Shown here piece by piece: positions 17,654-26,169 of a stretch of DNA of 64,000 nucleotides. Positions within the stretch are counted from its first letter, which is position 1; the number at the start of each line of letters is the position of its first letter. A program made the translations under genes and the position numbers. The DNA lies in assembly GCA_016201105.1 (NCBI GenBank), contig JACQDN010000030.1, forward strand, positions 169,014 to 233,013, written 5' to 3'. Under the pieces are notes generated by a model. It did not search any database, was not told where the DNA came from, and saw nothing but the letters and a program-made list of their open reading frames with translations. This DNA comes from Pseudomonadota bacterium. Lineage in GTDB: Bacteria; Pseudomonadota; Alphaproteobacteria; Micropepsales; Micropepsaceae.

Positions 17654-18817
17654 TCAACAATCACCGAGCCCGTACCAGCGGAAGTCGAGACGACCAGCGC
17701 TGAGATAAACACAAACGCGATCCCCGCGCCGAAGCGGGTGGATAAGGTGACCTGGAATACGGACTTCATCAGGGGTGCTGCGGGGTCCCCAAGGTCCCAC
17801 TCTCACATAATCGAAGTGATCCGACTGGCGGACCCCAAGCACATGCACCGGAAAACGAGCCGGCGCAGCGCGATCAAACAGCACGTCAATGCCGCTCATC
17901 AAGCCCGCGGCATAACCGAACAGCATCGCAGCGCAGAGCACTGTGGGCCAGAGATGCCGCCGAAGGGACTCGCTGCGTACGGCCAAGGCGAGAGCGGCGA
18001 CCGAACCAAGCACTCCGGCATATGCGAGGAGTTCTTGGAGATCCAGAATATTCCACCGGTAAAACACCATTCCCGGAAGCGCAAGTCCGGGTAAAAAGAA
18101 CTGAAGGACGAGCGTGGGACGCGCGTCGTTTGGCCCAAAACGGTAATCGTATCGCACGCCGCCTCGCGTTAGCACATCAAGAACGACGGCAATAACCGGC
18201 AACGACGCGAGCGCCACCCACGCCCACAAGAAAGGCCGCGGCCAGATTAGAGCCCACATGAACACAACAAAGGTGGACCAGTACAAGGGGCCGCTCAACC
18301 GTCGAAGGCACAGTATCCGGGCGACACGTTTTTCCGGCGTCGATCCAAGGCGCTCATCTTGTGAAACCCGGTCCATGGCTGCGTGAAAATCCAGGGCATC
18401 GAGATCATCGAATTCATCGAACCAACCGGCGGCGGTCTCATCGTCTTTCAGCAGCTTCAATAGCAGAATCATGACCCTGCCATCTCTCGATACAATTCGC
18501 AGCACCGACCCATCTCCGCTTTTCCTGCCCCCGCGGATGTCGCTTCGCAATATGGTGCGAGACCAGAAGCCGTTGAATTTCACAATTCGGTCGGTGTGCA
18601 GGATGATGCACCCTCTCCACGCCATCCAAGCGAAGACACTGAAGAGGACGAACGCAGGCAAAAAAAATCCGAATGCGATAGCCAGAGGGACGAGACCATC
18701 AGCGCGAGCGACCAGCGATATGAAGATGGCGGCCATGACCATGGCCGCGGCAGAGCATCCGGCCACTGGAAAGAACAGGTTCAGCCCTATCCTTCGTAGG
18801 ATTATCGAATCTGTCAT
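17654..18817 (-). CDS. Membrane protein of unknown function inside the fic locus
   Basis: This 387-residue protein starts MTDSIILRRIGLNLFFPVAG. It has two N-terminal membrane segments, a soluble PH-like or DUF-like stretch (CIILHTDRIVKFNGFWSRTILRSDIRGG, FDDLDALDFHAAMDR), then about five more hydrophobic segments (LYWSTFVVFMWALIW, LPVIAVVLDVL, LLAYAGVLGSVAALALAV, LCAAMLFGYAAGL). The end is hydrophilic (PDEVRIPGHLIHPLRRGDRVCVYL). I do not recognise a named family. Its stop abuts the 5' fic remnant and its promoter side faces the 3' fic remnant, so it is the cargo that replaced the centre of fic. Confidence 0.7.
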   Translation of the reverse strand: MTDSIILRRIGLNLFFPVAGCSAAAMVMAAIFISLVARADGLVPLAIAFGFFLPAFVLFSVFAWMAWRGCIILHTDRIVKFNGFWSRTILRSDIRGGRKSGDGSVLRIVSRDGRVMILLLKLLKDDETAAGWFDEFDDLDALDFHAAMDRVSQDERLGSTPEKRVARILCLRRLSGPLYWSTFVVFMWALIWPRPFLWAWVALASLPVIAVVLDVLTRGGVRYDYRFGPNDARPTLVLQFFLPGLALPGMVFYRWNILDLQELLAYAGVLGSVAALALAVRSESLRRHLWPTVLCAAMLFGYAAGLMSGIDVLFDRAAPARFPVHVLGVRQSDHFDYVRVGPWGPRSTPDEVRIPGHLIHPLRRGDRVCVYLSAGRLDFRWYGLGDC

Positions 18818-19042
18818 GAACTCGCCCCCTGGGGATCGAGCGTATCAAAAAGGCGGAGACATCGTTAGCTTTTGGAACGCCCCTGGTGTTTTCAGAAGCG
18901 TTCACATAGCGGCATGGTCAAAAGCGAACGGCAAGTTCTGGCGGAACTCTGCCATCCGGAACGTCAAGTTCAATTACGGCTTCCCACTCTTGGCGGCCGC
19001 AAAAGCGGGGTACCAAACATCAGATTTTGACCACTAGGCGAT

Positions 19043-19258
19043 GTGAACTATGTGCACCCCTTTCGAGAGGGAAACGGACGCACGCAGTTACAATATCTGA
19101 AGCAGCTCGCCGAGCGTGCCGGACATCGTATCGACCTCAGGAGGATCAGACCGGAGCAATGGCACGAAGCATCGCGCCAAGCCCACGAGGTGAGCTACGG
19201 TTCGATGGCGAAGTGCATTACCGAAGCGTTGATTTCGTCCACACCCATCAAAAAGTAG
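19043..19258 (+). pseudogene. 3' remnant of a Fic-domain toxin with intact HPFxxGNGR motif
   Basis: The frame reads VNYVHPFREGNGRTQLQYLKQLAER and continues to a stop at 19258. HPFREGNGRTQ is the catalytic loop of Fic AMP-transferases, and the downstream RPEQWHEASRQAHEVSYGSM fits a Fic C-terminus. No N-terminal Fic helices precede it and there is no good start. Together with the fragment at 17531 it marks a disrupted toxin. A toxin fragment of this size would not fold as an active enzyme. Confidence 0.75.
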
Positions 19259-19287
19259 GGACAAGAAGTAACCGCGGGCGCTGCGCC

Positions 19288-19893
19288 TCAGTCAATCCCG
19301 TATCGATAATGCCCGGTGATCTGATGGCGGAAGAGAATGTCTTCGAGGATCTGGCCGCCTCCCATGTTGTGCAGGATGAGCGGCCTTGAGCCGTCTGCCG
19401 TCCGATTCGGCATGACGATCCCGATATGTGGCATGGAGCCGCCCGGCTGCAGATTCCAGGTGACGAGATCGCCGGGTTTGTAGTCGTTGGGATTTGCGGT
19501 GATCTTCAAGTCCTCTCCGTGACGTTTGAAGAACACTCTCAGATTGAGAACGCGACGGTGATCGATGTTGGGATCGGGATGGCTCAGTCCCCAGATCTTC
19601 GGATAGACGGAAAAATTCCGTTTCATGTCCTCGTGGACGAGCTTTTGCAGATCGATGCCGATCTTGCGGTAGGCCCGCACGACGACGTCCGCGCACACGC
19701 CCACATTCGCGGGCACGTCACCCAGCGGATAGGCGATCCTGCTGTAACCGGGGTCGAAGCGGACAGACTTGTTCTCGAGTGAGGCAGCAGCGTGGACGAA
19801 TTTTGAGGCCGGCACTTCACCGGCAAGTGAGGGATGTGTTGCCAAGAGCAAACCGGCAACAGCAAAGCAAACAAGATGCCGGACAACAGCCAT
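19288..19893 (-). CDS. Secreted DUF1287 (NlpC/P60-like) protein
   Basis: This 201-residue protein has a signal peptide (MAVVRHLVCFAVAGLLLATHPSLAGE). The body shows GVCADVVVRAYRKIGIDLQ (candidate catalytic Cys), YKPGDLVTWNL and PHIGIVMPN (candidate His), then LILHNMGGG. This is the Cys-His layout of DUF1287, related to NlpC/P60 peptidases. A periplasmic cell-wall role is inferred. It stands alone between the fic remnant and the tRNA-Ala gene. Confidence 0.8.
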   Translation of the reverse strand: MAVVRHLVCFAVAGLLLATHPSLAGEVPASKFVHAAASLENKSVRFDPGYSRIAYPLGDVPANVGVCADVVVRAYRKIGIDLQKLVHEDMKRNFSVYPKIWGLSHPDPNIDHRRVLNLRVFFKRHGEDLKITANPNDYKPGDLVTWNLQPGGSMPHIGIVMPNRTADGSRPLILHNMGGGQILEDILFRHQITGHYRYGID

Positions 19894-20057
19894 TGGATTG
19901 CGCGTGCGATTTCGGGTGGCGCAAATTCACCAAGGCAAATGGCAGAGTTGAGGCGGCGGAATGAATTCGAGTTCAGGTTGTCAGCGAAGGGTGGCTTGCC
20001 AAATATGGCTCCCTGCAACCAGCCCGGCTTCGCTCGCTGCCGCGAGCTACGCCGCGG

Positions 20058-20086
20058 CACTTTTCGCAGCGAAGCTGCGAAAAGTG
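20058..20086 (-). terminator. Perfect 13-bp hairpin at the 3' end of tRNA-Ala
   Basis: CACTTTTCGCAGC and GCTGCGAAAAGTG pair perfectly around a three-base loop, immediately at and beyond the encoded CCA of the tRNA on the minus strand. It is well placed for transcript termination or 3'-end processing. There is no T-tract after it, so intrinsic termination is not certain; it could also be part of a small repeat. Confidence 0.5.
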
Positions 20087-20160
20087 GTGGAGCTGAGCGG
20101 AATCGAACCGCTGACCTCCTCATTGCGAACGAGGCGCTCTCCCAACTGAGCTACAGCCCC
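20085..20160 (-). tRNA. tRNA-Ala (anticodon CGC)
   Basis: The minus strand reads GGGGCTGTAGCTCAGTTGGG at the 5' end. The acceptor stem GGGGCTG pairs with CAGCTCC and CCA is encoded. The anticodon arm CCTCG-TTCGCAA-TGAGG places CGC at positions 34-36, reading the alanine codon GCG. The T arm has GGTTCGATTCC. All four arms close. Confidence 0.95.
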
Positions 20161-20234
20161 AAGCCAAAGCCTGGTGCCCTTTCGGGCGAAGGAGGCGTAT
20201 GTAGGAAGCACCCCTTCGGCCTGTCAAGCCGCGC

Positions 20235-21473
20235 CTATTTGCCCGCGTAGCTCACGCGCCAGACGGTTTTTCCTGCGTCGTCGGCGATCAAGAGGCTGCC
20301 GTCTTTCGCGACTGCCAAGCCCACCGGACGGCCCCAGACTCTGGCCGGGCTTGTCGTTCCGTCCCAGAAGCCGGTGGCGAAATCCTCGTAGCCGCCGACA
20401 GGCTTGCCGTTCGCGAATTTTACCCGAACCACTTTGTAGCCGGTGGGGGTGCTGCGATTCCACGAGCCGTGCAGCGCGACGAAGGCATCGCCTTTGTAGT
20501 CGGCGGGAAATTGCGTGCCTTCATAGAACGCCAGGCCGAGCGTTGCGGAGTGCGCCTGGAAAAGCAGATCCGGCGTTTTCGTCTTGGCGACGAGATCGGG
20601 GCGTTTGCTGCCATAGGTGGGATCGGGATGCGGGCCGATATAGGCGTAAGGCCAGCCGTAGAACTCGCCTTGCTGAAGGTGGGCGAGATAATCGGGCACC
20701 AAATCGTCGCCAAGCCCGTCGCGCTCGTTCACCGTGACGAAGAGATTGCCGGTGCCCGGATAGAACGTGATGCCGACGGGGTTTCGCAGCCCCGTCGCGA
20801 AGGGCGAAAGCGTGCCGTCCGCATTCACTTTCTGCACGCTGGCGCGCGTCGGCGCTTCGCCCTCTTCCACATTCGCGCCCGAGCCGATGGCGAGATAGAG
20901 ATCGCCCCTGGGACCGAACGCGATGTTGCGTGACCAGTGATCGCCGGCGCCGCCGAAATCCTCTTTGGTCACGCGCTGGCGAAGTCCGGCTTGTGTGCCG
21001 CCGTCCTTGTAAGGAATGCGCCACACGGCATTCACGTCGGCGACGTAGAGAAAGCCGCCATGGAACGCCAGGCCGTGCGGGCGATCGAAGCCGCTGGTGA
21101 AGGTGGACTTCATTTCCGCTTTGCCGTCGCCGTCGGCATCGCGCAGCAGCGTGATTTTTCCATCTCGGGGTTCGGAGAGAAACACATCGCCGTTCGGCGC
21201 CACCGCCAGCCAGCGCGGACTGGTGAGATGGGTTGCGAAAATCGACGCGACGAATCCCTTCGGCACGTGCAGCACGACATTGTCCGGCCGCGGAATAGTG
21301 ATCGACGAGTTGGCCACAGCGGGTGTCGCGTATGGTTTCGCCAGAGCGGTGGGTGAAATCATGGTCTTGGCGCCCGGCGCATCTTTTGCGGCAGGCCTTT
21401 GCACGAGCAGAGAGCCGCCGCCGATAGCCGCTAAGCCTATGATTGCGGCGAGAAATTTCCGCGAATGCCGCAA
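20235..21473 (-). CDS. Secreted PQQ-type sugar/sorbosone dehydrogenase-like beta-propeller
   Basis: This 412-residue protein has an N-terminal signal or anchor (RKFLAAIIGLAAIGGGSLL). The beta-propeller body reads FATHLTSPRWLAVAPNGDVFLSE, GFDRPHGLAFHGGFLYVAD, IGSGANVEEGEAP and GLRNPVGITFYPGTGNLFVTVNERDGLGDDLVPDYL. These match the soluble glucose/L-sorbosone dehydrogenase family, which uses PQQ and calcium in the periplasm. Whether this host makes PQQ cannot be seen here. It is downstream-facing to tRNA-Ala. Confidence 0.85.
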   Translation of the reverse strand: MRHSRKFLAAIIGLAAIGGGSLLVQRPAAKDAPGAKTMISPTALAKPYATPAVANSSITIPRPDNVVLHVPKGFVASIFATHLTSPRWLAVAPNGDVFLSEPRDGKITLLRDADGDGKAEMKSTFTSGFDRPHGLAFHGGFLYVADVNAVWRIPYKDGGTQAGLRQRVTKEDFGGAGDHWSRNIAFGPRGDLYLAIGSGANVEEGEAPTRASVQKVNADGTLSPFATGLRNPVGITFYPGTGNLFVTVNERDGLGDDLVPDYLAHLQQGEFYGWPYAYIGPHPDPTYGSKRPDLVAKTKTPDLLFQAHSATLGLAFYEGTQFPADYKGDAFVALHGSWNRSTPTGYKVVRVKFANGKPVGGYEDFATGFWDGTTSPARVWGRPVGLAVAKDGSLLIADDAGKTVWRVSYAGK

Positions 21474-21558
21474 ACTTGTCTCCCGCTACCGATGCCGGTC
21501 GTCAACTCCAGATTTACCAAGTTACCCGTATTCAGTCCCAGAACGTATGGGCCTTGCG

Positions 21559-21993
21559 ATGCGATCCTCCTTCTTGCACGCCGTCCTTCTCGGTCTTGCT
21601 CTGGCCGCAGCACCTGCCATGGCGCCCACGAAGGCAGACGAAAAGAAGGGCGCGCCGGTCCACAAGATCACCCAGTCCGAAAGCTTCATCATGCTGGAGC
21701 CGATGTATGCGACCGTTCTGGACGCGAACCATCCCTCTGGCCTGTTGATGGTGGCGATCGGGCTCGACATCCCCAACGAAGAGTTGCGCGGCGAAGCCGA
21801 TCACGCGCTGCCCGTGCTGCGCGATGCCTATATCCGCAATCTGATGAATTTCGCCGCCTCTTCGGTCAGGCCATGGCGCCAGCCCGACGTGGTCGAAATC
21901 GGCGCGCGGTTGCAGCGCGTGACCGATCGCGCGCTCAAACGCAAAGGCGCACAAGTACTGCTCGCCCAAATCGCGATCCACATTACGAAGTAG
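21559..21993 (+). CDS. Secreted FliL-like protein of unknown function
   Basis: This 144-residue protein starts with a signal peptide (MRSSFLHAVLLGLALAAAPAMA). The body has FIMLEPMYATVLDANHPSGLLMVAIGLDIPNEELRGEADHALPVLRDAYIRNLMNFA. Its order (a membrane-proximal beta strand, a repeated amphipathic strand, then a helix with paired charged residues) recalls the FliL periplasmic domain. No flagellar genes are nearby, so this is a weak structural impression. An ATG 12 bases earlier (21547) is an alternative start. Confidence 0.65.
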   Translation: MRSSFLHAVLLGLALAAAPAMAPTKADEKKGAPVHKITQSESFIMLEPMYATVLDANHPSGLLMVAIGLDIPNEELRGEADHALPVLRDAYIRNLMNFAASSVRPWRQPDVVEIGARLQRVTDRALKRKGAQVLLAQIAIHITK

Positions 21994-22002
21994 AGTTTTG
22001 CA

Positions 22003-22716
22003 TTATCCGGCGAGTGCGAGAGCGACCGCCGTCTGCGCTTCAGGATTGGAACCGACGGTCGTATGGGCGCCGGAGATGCGCACGTTCTTCGCCATATCCG
22101 TTTCATCCTGCAGGCACTGCCGCCAATCGACGATGCCGTCCTCTTCGGTATAGACCGCGGTCACCGGCACGCTCAGCGGCTGGGCGATCTCATCGCGGCG
22201 TGCCACCCAGCTCTCCTCGTGAAATGGCGCGAGCGCCTGGGCGAAAGGCTGCAACGGCGTCGTCACCGGAAAGCGGATGGGACTGCACAATGTCACGACG
22301 CTGCGCACCGTCGAAGGATTGCGCAGCGCCAGATGACGCGCGAGCACACCACCGAGGCTTATGCCGACGAGGTGGATCGGCCCTCTGGATTCCGTAATCA
22401 GGCTTGCGACCTTTGCATCCAAGCGCATGAGAATTGATTTGGTGGGTCCTGCATTGAAAAGGATCTCGGCCGTTTCCACGCGATAGTCGAGCGAACGCAG
22501 GAAATCGCGCAGCCGCGCCGTCGTCCAATCGCCGGCGAGGAAACCAGGCAGCACCAGCACGATCCGCCCGTCGCCGCGCGGCAGCGGCCCTTGCGGAAAT
22601 GGCGGTGGCTTCAGCGCAACGGTGGCGAGTGCTTCCATTTCCCGCGCCAGACTCTGCAATCCGAGTCCGGAATCCTTGTGCGGAAATTTCGCCGTCGCCT
22701 CGTGCAACTTTTTCAT
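22003..22716 (-). CDS. Alpha/beta hydrolase
   Basis: This 237-residue cytosolic protein has RIVLVLPGFLAGDWTTARLRDFL at the oxyanion loop, HLVGISLGGVLARHLAL as the nucleophile elbow (GxSxGG), YTEEDGIVDW as the acidic member and SGAHTTVG with the histidine. A lipase or esterase of unknown substrate is likely. It follows the SDR gene at 22718 by one base on the same strand, so the two are co-transcribed. Confidence 0.8.
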   Translation of the reverse strand: MKKLHEATAKFPHKDSGLGLQSLAREMEALATVALKPPPFPQGPLPRGDGRIVLVLPGFLAGDWTTARLRDFLRSLDYRVETAEILFNAGPTKSILMRLDAKVASLITESRGPIHLVGISLGGVLARHLALRNPSTVRSVVTLCSPIRFPVTTPLQPFAQALAPFHEESWVARRDEIAQPLSVPVTAVYTEEDGIVDWRQCLQDETDMAKNVRISGAHTTVGSNPEAQTAVALALAG

Positions 22717-22717
22717 G

Positions 22718-23506
22718 TCACTGGGCCGAGATACCGCCGTCGACTTTCAATTCTGCGCCGGTGACGAATTTGGATTCGTCGCTCGCCAGATAAAGTACCG
22801 CATAAGCGATATCGTCGGGCTCGCCGATTTTTCCAAGGGGGACCTGGCGGGCCAGTTTCGCATACGCCTCTTGCTTGCCGAAGCGCTCCACCAGCGGATC
22901 GAGAATGGGCGTGGCGATGAACACCGGATGCACGGAATTGGAGCGGATGCCGTAACCCTTGCGCGCGCAATAAAGCGCCACGGATTTGGAAAGATGGCGC
23001 ACCCCGGCTTTGGCCGAGTTGTAGGCCGCCATGTTGTGGCCCGCGATGATGCCGGAGATGGACGAGATATTGACGATGGAGCCGCCGAGGCCCGTCGCCT
23101 TCACCGTCTTGGCGATCAGCGCGACGGAAAGTTTGCAGCCCAGGAACACCCCGTCCAGATCGATCGCGTGCACGCGGCGCCATTCTTCCAGCGTGATGTC
23201 TTCGAGATCTTTGGTGAGGCCGATGCCGGCATTGTTCACCAGCACGTGCAATCCGCCGAACGCCATTTCCGTCGTGTTGAGAGCCCGCACCCAGTCGCCC
23301 TCGCTCGTCACGTCGTGCGGCACGGCGATGGCCGAACCTTTGCGCTGTTCGTTGAGCGAGGCGGCGATCTTCTGCGCGCCTTCCAGATTGACATCGGTGA
23401 TGGCGACACGCGCACCCTCGCGCGCCAGCATACGCGCCGCGGCCTCGCCCAAACCCTGCGCGCCACCGGTAATGAGCGCGATTTTCCCTTCAACACGACC
23501 TGACAT
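22718..23506 (-). CDS. SDR family oxidoreductase
   Basis: This 262-residue classical short-chain dehydrogenase has the NAD-binding start ALITGGAQGLGEAAARMLAREGARV, NNAG, active-site ISSISG and YNSAKAG (YxxxK). The C-terminus is LYLASDESKFVTGAELKVDGG. The Asp in ITDVN after beta-2 suggests NAD(H) preference. It is grouped on the minus strand with an alpha/beta hydrolase, an enoyl-CoA hydratase homologue and another SDR, suggesting fatty or alicyclic acid metabolism. The exact substrate is unknown. Confidence 0.85.
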   Translation of the reverse strand: MSGRVEGKIALITGGAQGLGEAAARMLAREGARVAITDVNLEGAQKIAASLNEQRKGSAIAVPHDVTSEGDWVRALNTTEMAFGGLHVLVNNAGIGLTKDLEDITLEEWRRVHAIDLDGVFLGCKLSVALIAKTVKATGLGGSIVNISSISGIIAGHNMAAYNSAKAGVRHLSKSVALYCARKGYGIRSNSVHPVFIATPILDPLVERFGKQEAYAKLARQVPLGKIGEPDDIAYAVLYLASDESKFVTGAELKVDGGISAQ

Positions 23507-23543
23507 GGATGACCCCGTGAATAGCGATTTCGCATATCACTCT

Positions 23544-23723
23544 ACCCTCCCCTTGAGGGAGGGTCGAATTGGATGCGCGCGACAGCGCGGAGACAAATTC
23601 GGGGAGGGGTCAGGCCGAGGCCTTCAAACGCACGGGACATTCAGCGTATTGATTTACACAGCACGGCATGACCCCTCCCCGAAATTTGCTTGGCAAATTT
23701 CGACCCTCCCTCAAGGGGAGGGT
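23544..23723. repeat. Family-1 palindromic repeat between SDR and crotonase genes
   Basis: It has ACCCTCCCCTTGAGGGAGGGTCGAAT and the mirror TTTCGACCCTCCCTCAAGGGGAGGGT, with inner GGGGAGGGGTCA and TGACCCCTCCCCG. The interior TTTACACAGCACGGCATGACCCC is close to the interior of the copy at 63805. Confidence 0.88.
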
Positions 23724-23726
23724 GAA

Positions 23727-24530
23727 TCACCGCCCCGTAAACTTCGGCTCGCGCTTTTCGAGGAAGGCCTTTATCGCCTCTCTGTAATCTTCGCTGGTCG
23801 CCGCGAGTGCGTATTGGTCGAGGTCCATGAAGGCGGAAACGTGATGCAGCGCATTCGCTGCCGCATTCACCGACTGCTTGGACATGCGCACCGCATTGGG
23901 CGGAAGCTTGGCGATGCGCTGCGCCCATTCTTGCGCGCGGGACAGCACCTCGCCGTCGGGCGCGACATCGTCGGCGAGGCCCCACTCCAGCGCCTGTTTG
24001 GCGCCGGTGCGTTCGCCGAAAATCACAAAGCGCTTGGCGCGCGCCGGCCCGATGAGCGAGACGAGCCTGGGCACGGCGTGCCAGCTCATATTCATGCCGA
24101 GAGGAATTTCGGGCAGCGACGTCCAGGCGCTTTCGCCGAAGATGCGAAAATCGCAGGCCGCCGCCAGCGCCGCGCCGCCGCCGATGCAGAATTTCTCGAT
24201 CGCCAGGATAGTGACCTGTTCGACCCTCTCCCAGGCATCGCAAAGATCGGGACCGATCCTGACCATGTGACGGCGATCGAGCAGGCCGGCGGCTTTGCGC
24301 CGATCCATGGCGGGGTCTTTCAGATCCGCGCCCGCGGTGAACGCGCCTTTGCCGGTCAAGACGATTGCATGCGTTTCAAGATCGTCGGCGAAACTTTTCG
24401 CCGTCTCGGTGAGATCGAGGATCAATTCGCGAGACAACGCGTTGCGCCGATCGCCGCGATCGATGGTGACGGTGGCCACCGCCCCTTCGCGGACGATGGT
24501 GATGAAGTTGCCGATTTTGGTGGCGGTCAT
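23727..24530 (-). CDS. Enoyl-CoA hydratase/isomerase (crotonase) family protein
   Basis: This 267-residue protein has the crotonase fold: ATVTIDRGDRRNALSREL, VLTGKGAFTAGADLKD (oxyanion hole 1) and KFCIGGGAALAAACDFRIFGESAWTSLPEIPLGMN (oxyanion hole GGG/AA and the glutamate-bearing helix). It should bind an acyl-CoA; hydratase, isomerase or hydrolase activity cannot be told apart from sequence. It lies between two SDR genes in a minus-strand run with a TetR regulator at the head. Confidence 0.85.
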   Translation of the reverse strand: MTATKIGNFITIVREGAVATVTIDRGDRRNALSRELILDLTETAKSFADDLETHAIVLTGKGAFTAGADLKDPAMDRRKAAGLLDRRHMVRIGPDLCDAWERVEQVTILAIEKFCIGGGAALAAACDFRIFGESAWTSLPEIPLGMNMSWHAVPRLVSLIGPARAKRFVIFGERTGAKQALEWGLADDVAPDGEVLSRAQEWAQRIAKLPPNAVRMSKQSVNAAANALHHVSAFMDLDQYALAATSEDYREAIKAFLEKREPKFTGR

Positions 24531-24545
24531 GTCACCACACTATCT

Positions 24546-24570
24546 CCCTCTCCCCCTTCGGGGGAGAGGG
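24546..24570 (-). terminator. Hairpin between SDR and crotonase genes
   Basis: CCCTCTCCCCC and GGGGGAGAGGG form an 11-bp perfect stem with a TTC loop in the 42-bp gap. It resembles an outer arm of the family-1 repeat left alone. It may act as a terminator or processing stem between the two genes; there is no T-tract. Confidence 0.5.
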
Positions 24571-24572
24571 AA

Positions 24573-25373
24573 TCAGATGGGACTCTGCAGCCGGTGCGCG
24601 ATGTTTAAAATCGTCGTGCGCGGTAGATAGGGCACCAGCCGCGCGAGGGCGCGGTTGCGAAAACCGGTGATCAGCACGCGCTGGTTTTTCTGAAAGGCGC
24701 GATAGCCGGCCTTGGCCACGCTCATGCTGGTGACGGGCGTGCCCAGCGTCGAGAGCCGCGTGGCGCCGGTGCCGGCGCGTTCGCGGAATTTGCTGGCCGT
24801 GGGTCCCGGACAAAGGCAGCTGACTTGTACGCCGGTCCCCTGCGCTTCGCGCCACAGCGCTTCGGAGAACGAAAGCACAAAGGCTTTGCTGGCGTAGTAG
24901 ATCGCCATCAGCGGGCCGGGCTGGAAGGCCGCGGTGGAGGCGACGTTCAAAACGCCGCCGCGTTTGTTTGCGAGCATGAACGGCCAGAAGGCGTGGGTGA
25001 GTTCGACGAGGGCTCGCACGTTCAAATCGATCATGCCGAGCTGATCGGATTCTTTCGAGCTGTCGAACGCACCGGCAATGCCGTAGCCCGCATTGTTCAC
25101 TAGCACATCGACCGCGAGACCGCGGGCGCGAATATCGTCGGCAAGCTTGTGCCCTGCGCCTTGGACGCCAAGATCGGATGCGATCGCTGTCGTGGTCACA
25201 TTGTATTTCTGCGCCAGGCGCGCGGCTTCCTGTTTCAGGGCCGGTTCGGAGCGCGCCACGAGAATGAGATTGTAGCCGTCCTTGGCGAAACATTCGGCGA
25301 GATCCAGACCGATACCGCCGGATGCGCCGGTGACGAGCGCGGTTTGTCCTTCACCTTTTCTCTTGCGTGCCAT
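24573..25373 (-). CDS. SDR family NAD(P)-dependent oxidoreductase
   Basis: This 266-residue protein from the ATG at 25373 (MARKRKGEGQTALVTGASGG) is preceded by GGAG; the track's TTG at 25394 is less likely. TGASGGIGLDLAECFAKDGYNLILVARS shows an NADP-type start (Arg after beta-2). NNAGYG, VASTAAFQ and YYASKAFVLSFSE (YxxxK) complete the active site. This is the DltE/YdfG-like group often annotated as ketoreductase. It lies 21 bp downstream of the TetR gene and is probably under its control. Confidence 0.85.
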   Translation of the reverse strand: MARKRKGEGQTALVTGASGGIGLDLAECFAKDGYNLILVARSEPALKQEAARLAQKYNVTTTAIASDLGVQGAGHKLADDIRARGLAVDVLVNNAGYGIAGAFDSSKESDQLGMIDLNVRALVELTHAFWPFMLANKRGGVLNVASTAAFQPGPLMAIYYASKAFVLSFSEALWREAQGTGVQVSCLCPGPTASKFRERAGTGATRLSTLGTPVTSMSVAKAGYRAFQKNQRVLITGFRNRALARLVPYLPRTTILNIAHRLQSPI

Positions 25374-25394
25374 GAAATTTCTCCGTGATTGCAA

Positions 25395-26009
25395 TTAGGT
25401 ATTTGCGATGGCGCGCCACAGCGCCTCTTCCATGTCCGCGGCGGTCTCAGCATCGAACGCGAGTGCGCCTTGCGCCGAAAACTTCACCAGCCCGGCGCAA
25501 GCGCCCCACATCAGCGCCACCACCATCATGGGATCGAGATCGCGCAGATCGCCGGAACGCCGCGCGTCCCTGACGAAGGTTTCGGCGGCGCTTGCATAGT
25601 TGCGCGACAGCGCACGGCTTTCCGCATCGAGATAGGCGGCATGATGATGAAGGTCCATGAAGCGGATGGCGCGGGGAAAGGCGCGGGCGAACAGCGTCAT
25701 GCGCTGCCAATAGTGCGAGAAGGTCTGGCGCGGGGTTGCACCCTCGTAAGGCGGCGCCAGCACCACTTCGTTGTATTGCTTCTTCCAATAGCGATAGAGC
25801 GCGTTGACCAGGGCTTCCTTGGTTTCGAAGTAGCGATAGATGGTGCCGGTCGCGACGCCGGCTTTCAGCGCGATTTCGGGCACCGCGACACCGTCGAAGC
25901 CCCTTGTTTCGAATAGCTCAAGCGCCGCTTCCAGAATCCGCGGACGCTTGGCGTCCTGCGGTTCTTCGCGGTCGAGACGCTTGCGAACGACAACCTTGTC
26001 CGTGTGCAT
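25395..26009 (-). CDS. TetR family transcriptional regulator
   Basis: This 204-residue protein has the TetR helix-turn-helix RPRILEAALELFETRGFDGVAVPEIALKAGVATGTIYRYFETKEALVNALY in its first 70 residues, followed by a helical ligand domain. An 18-bp perfect palindrome lies 11 bp upstream of its start, so it probably autoregulates and controls the downstream SDR and perhaps the crotonase gene. The ligand is unknown; the neighbours suggest an acyl-CoA or fatty acid. Confidence 0.9.
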   Translation of the reverse strand: MHTDKVVVRKRLDREEPQDAKRPRILEAALELFETRGFDGVAVPEIALKAGVATGTIYRYFETKEALVNALYRYWKKQYNEVVLAPPYEGATPRQTFSHYWQRMTLFARAFPRAIRFMDLHHHAAYLDAESRALSRNYASAAETFVRDARRSGDLRDLDPMMVVALMWGACAGLVKFSAQGALAFDAETAADMEEALWRAIANT

Positions 26010-26019
26010 TTTGCACTTG

Positions 26020-26037
26020 TGAATGAATATTCATTCA
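26020..26037. promoter_or_regulatory. 18-bp palindromic operator upstream of tetR
   Basis: TGAATGAATATTCATTCA is a perfect inverted repeat just upstream of the tetR start. Half-sites of the TGAATGAA type are common for TetR-family repressors of fatty-acid and efflux genes. No other copy was seen in the window. Confidence 0.75.
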
Positions 26038-26169
26038 TCGTCAAGTGTTAAGGAACACCAGTGATCCCAAGGGTTTGATCGGAACCACCGTCGCAGTGTG
26101 GCCAGACTTTGTGCCACAATCGGACCAACGTAGGATTTTTGGGCAAGATTTTCGGCCAAGAATTTCAGC

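Noticed and set aside
18816-19037. Short plus-strand ORF between the fic fragments (MNSPPGDRAYQKGG...)
   Set aside because: No domain recognised, and it lies in the replaced segment upstream of the membrane-protein gene; not enough support to annotate as a gene.
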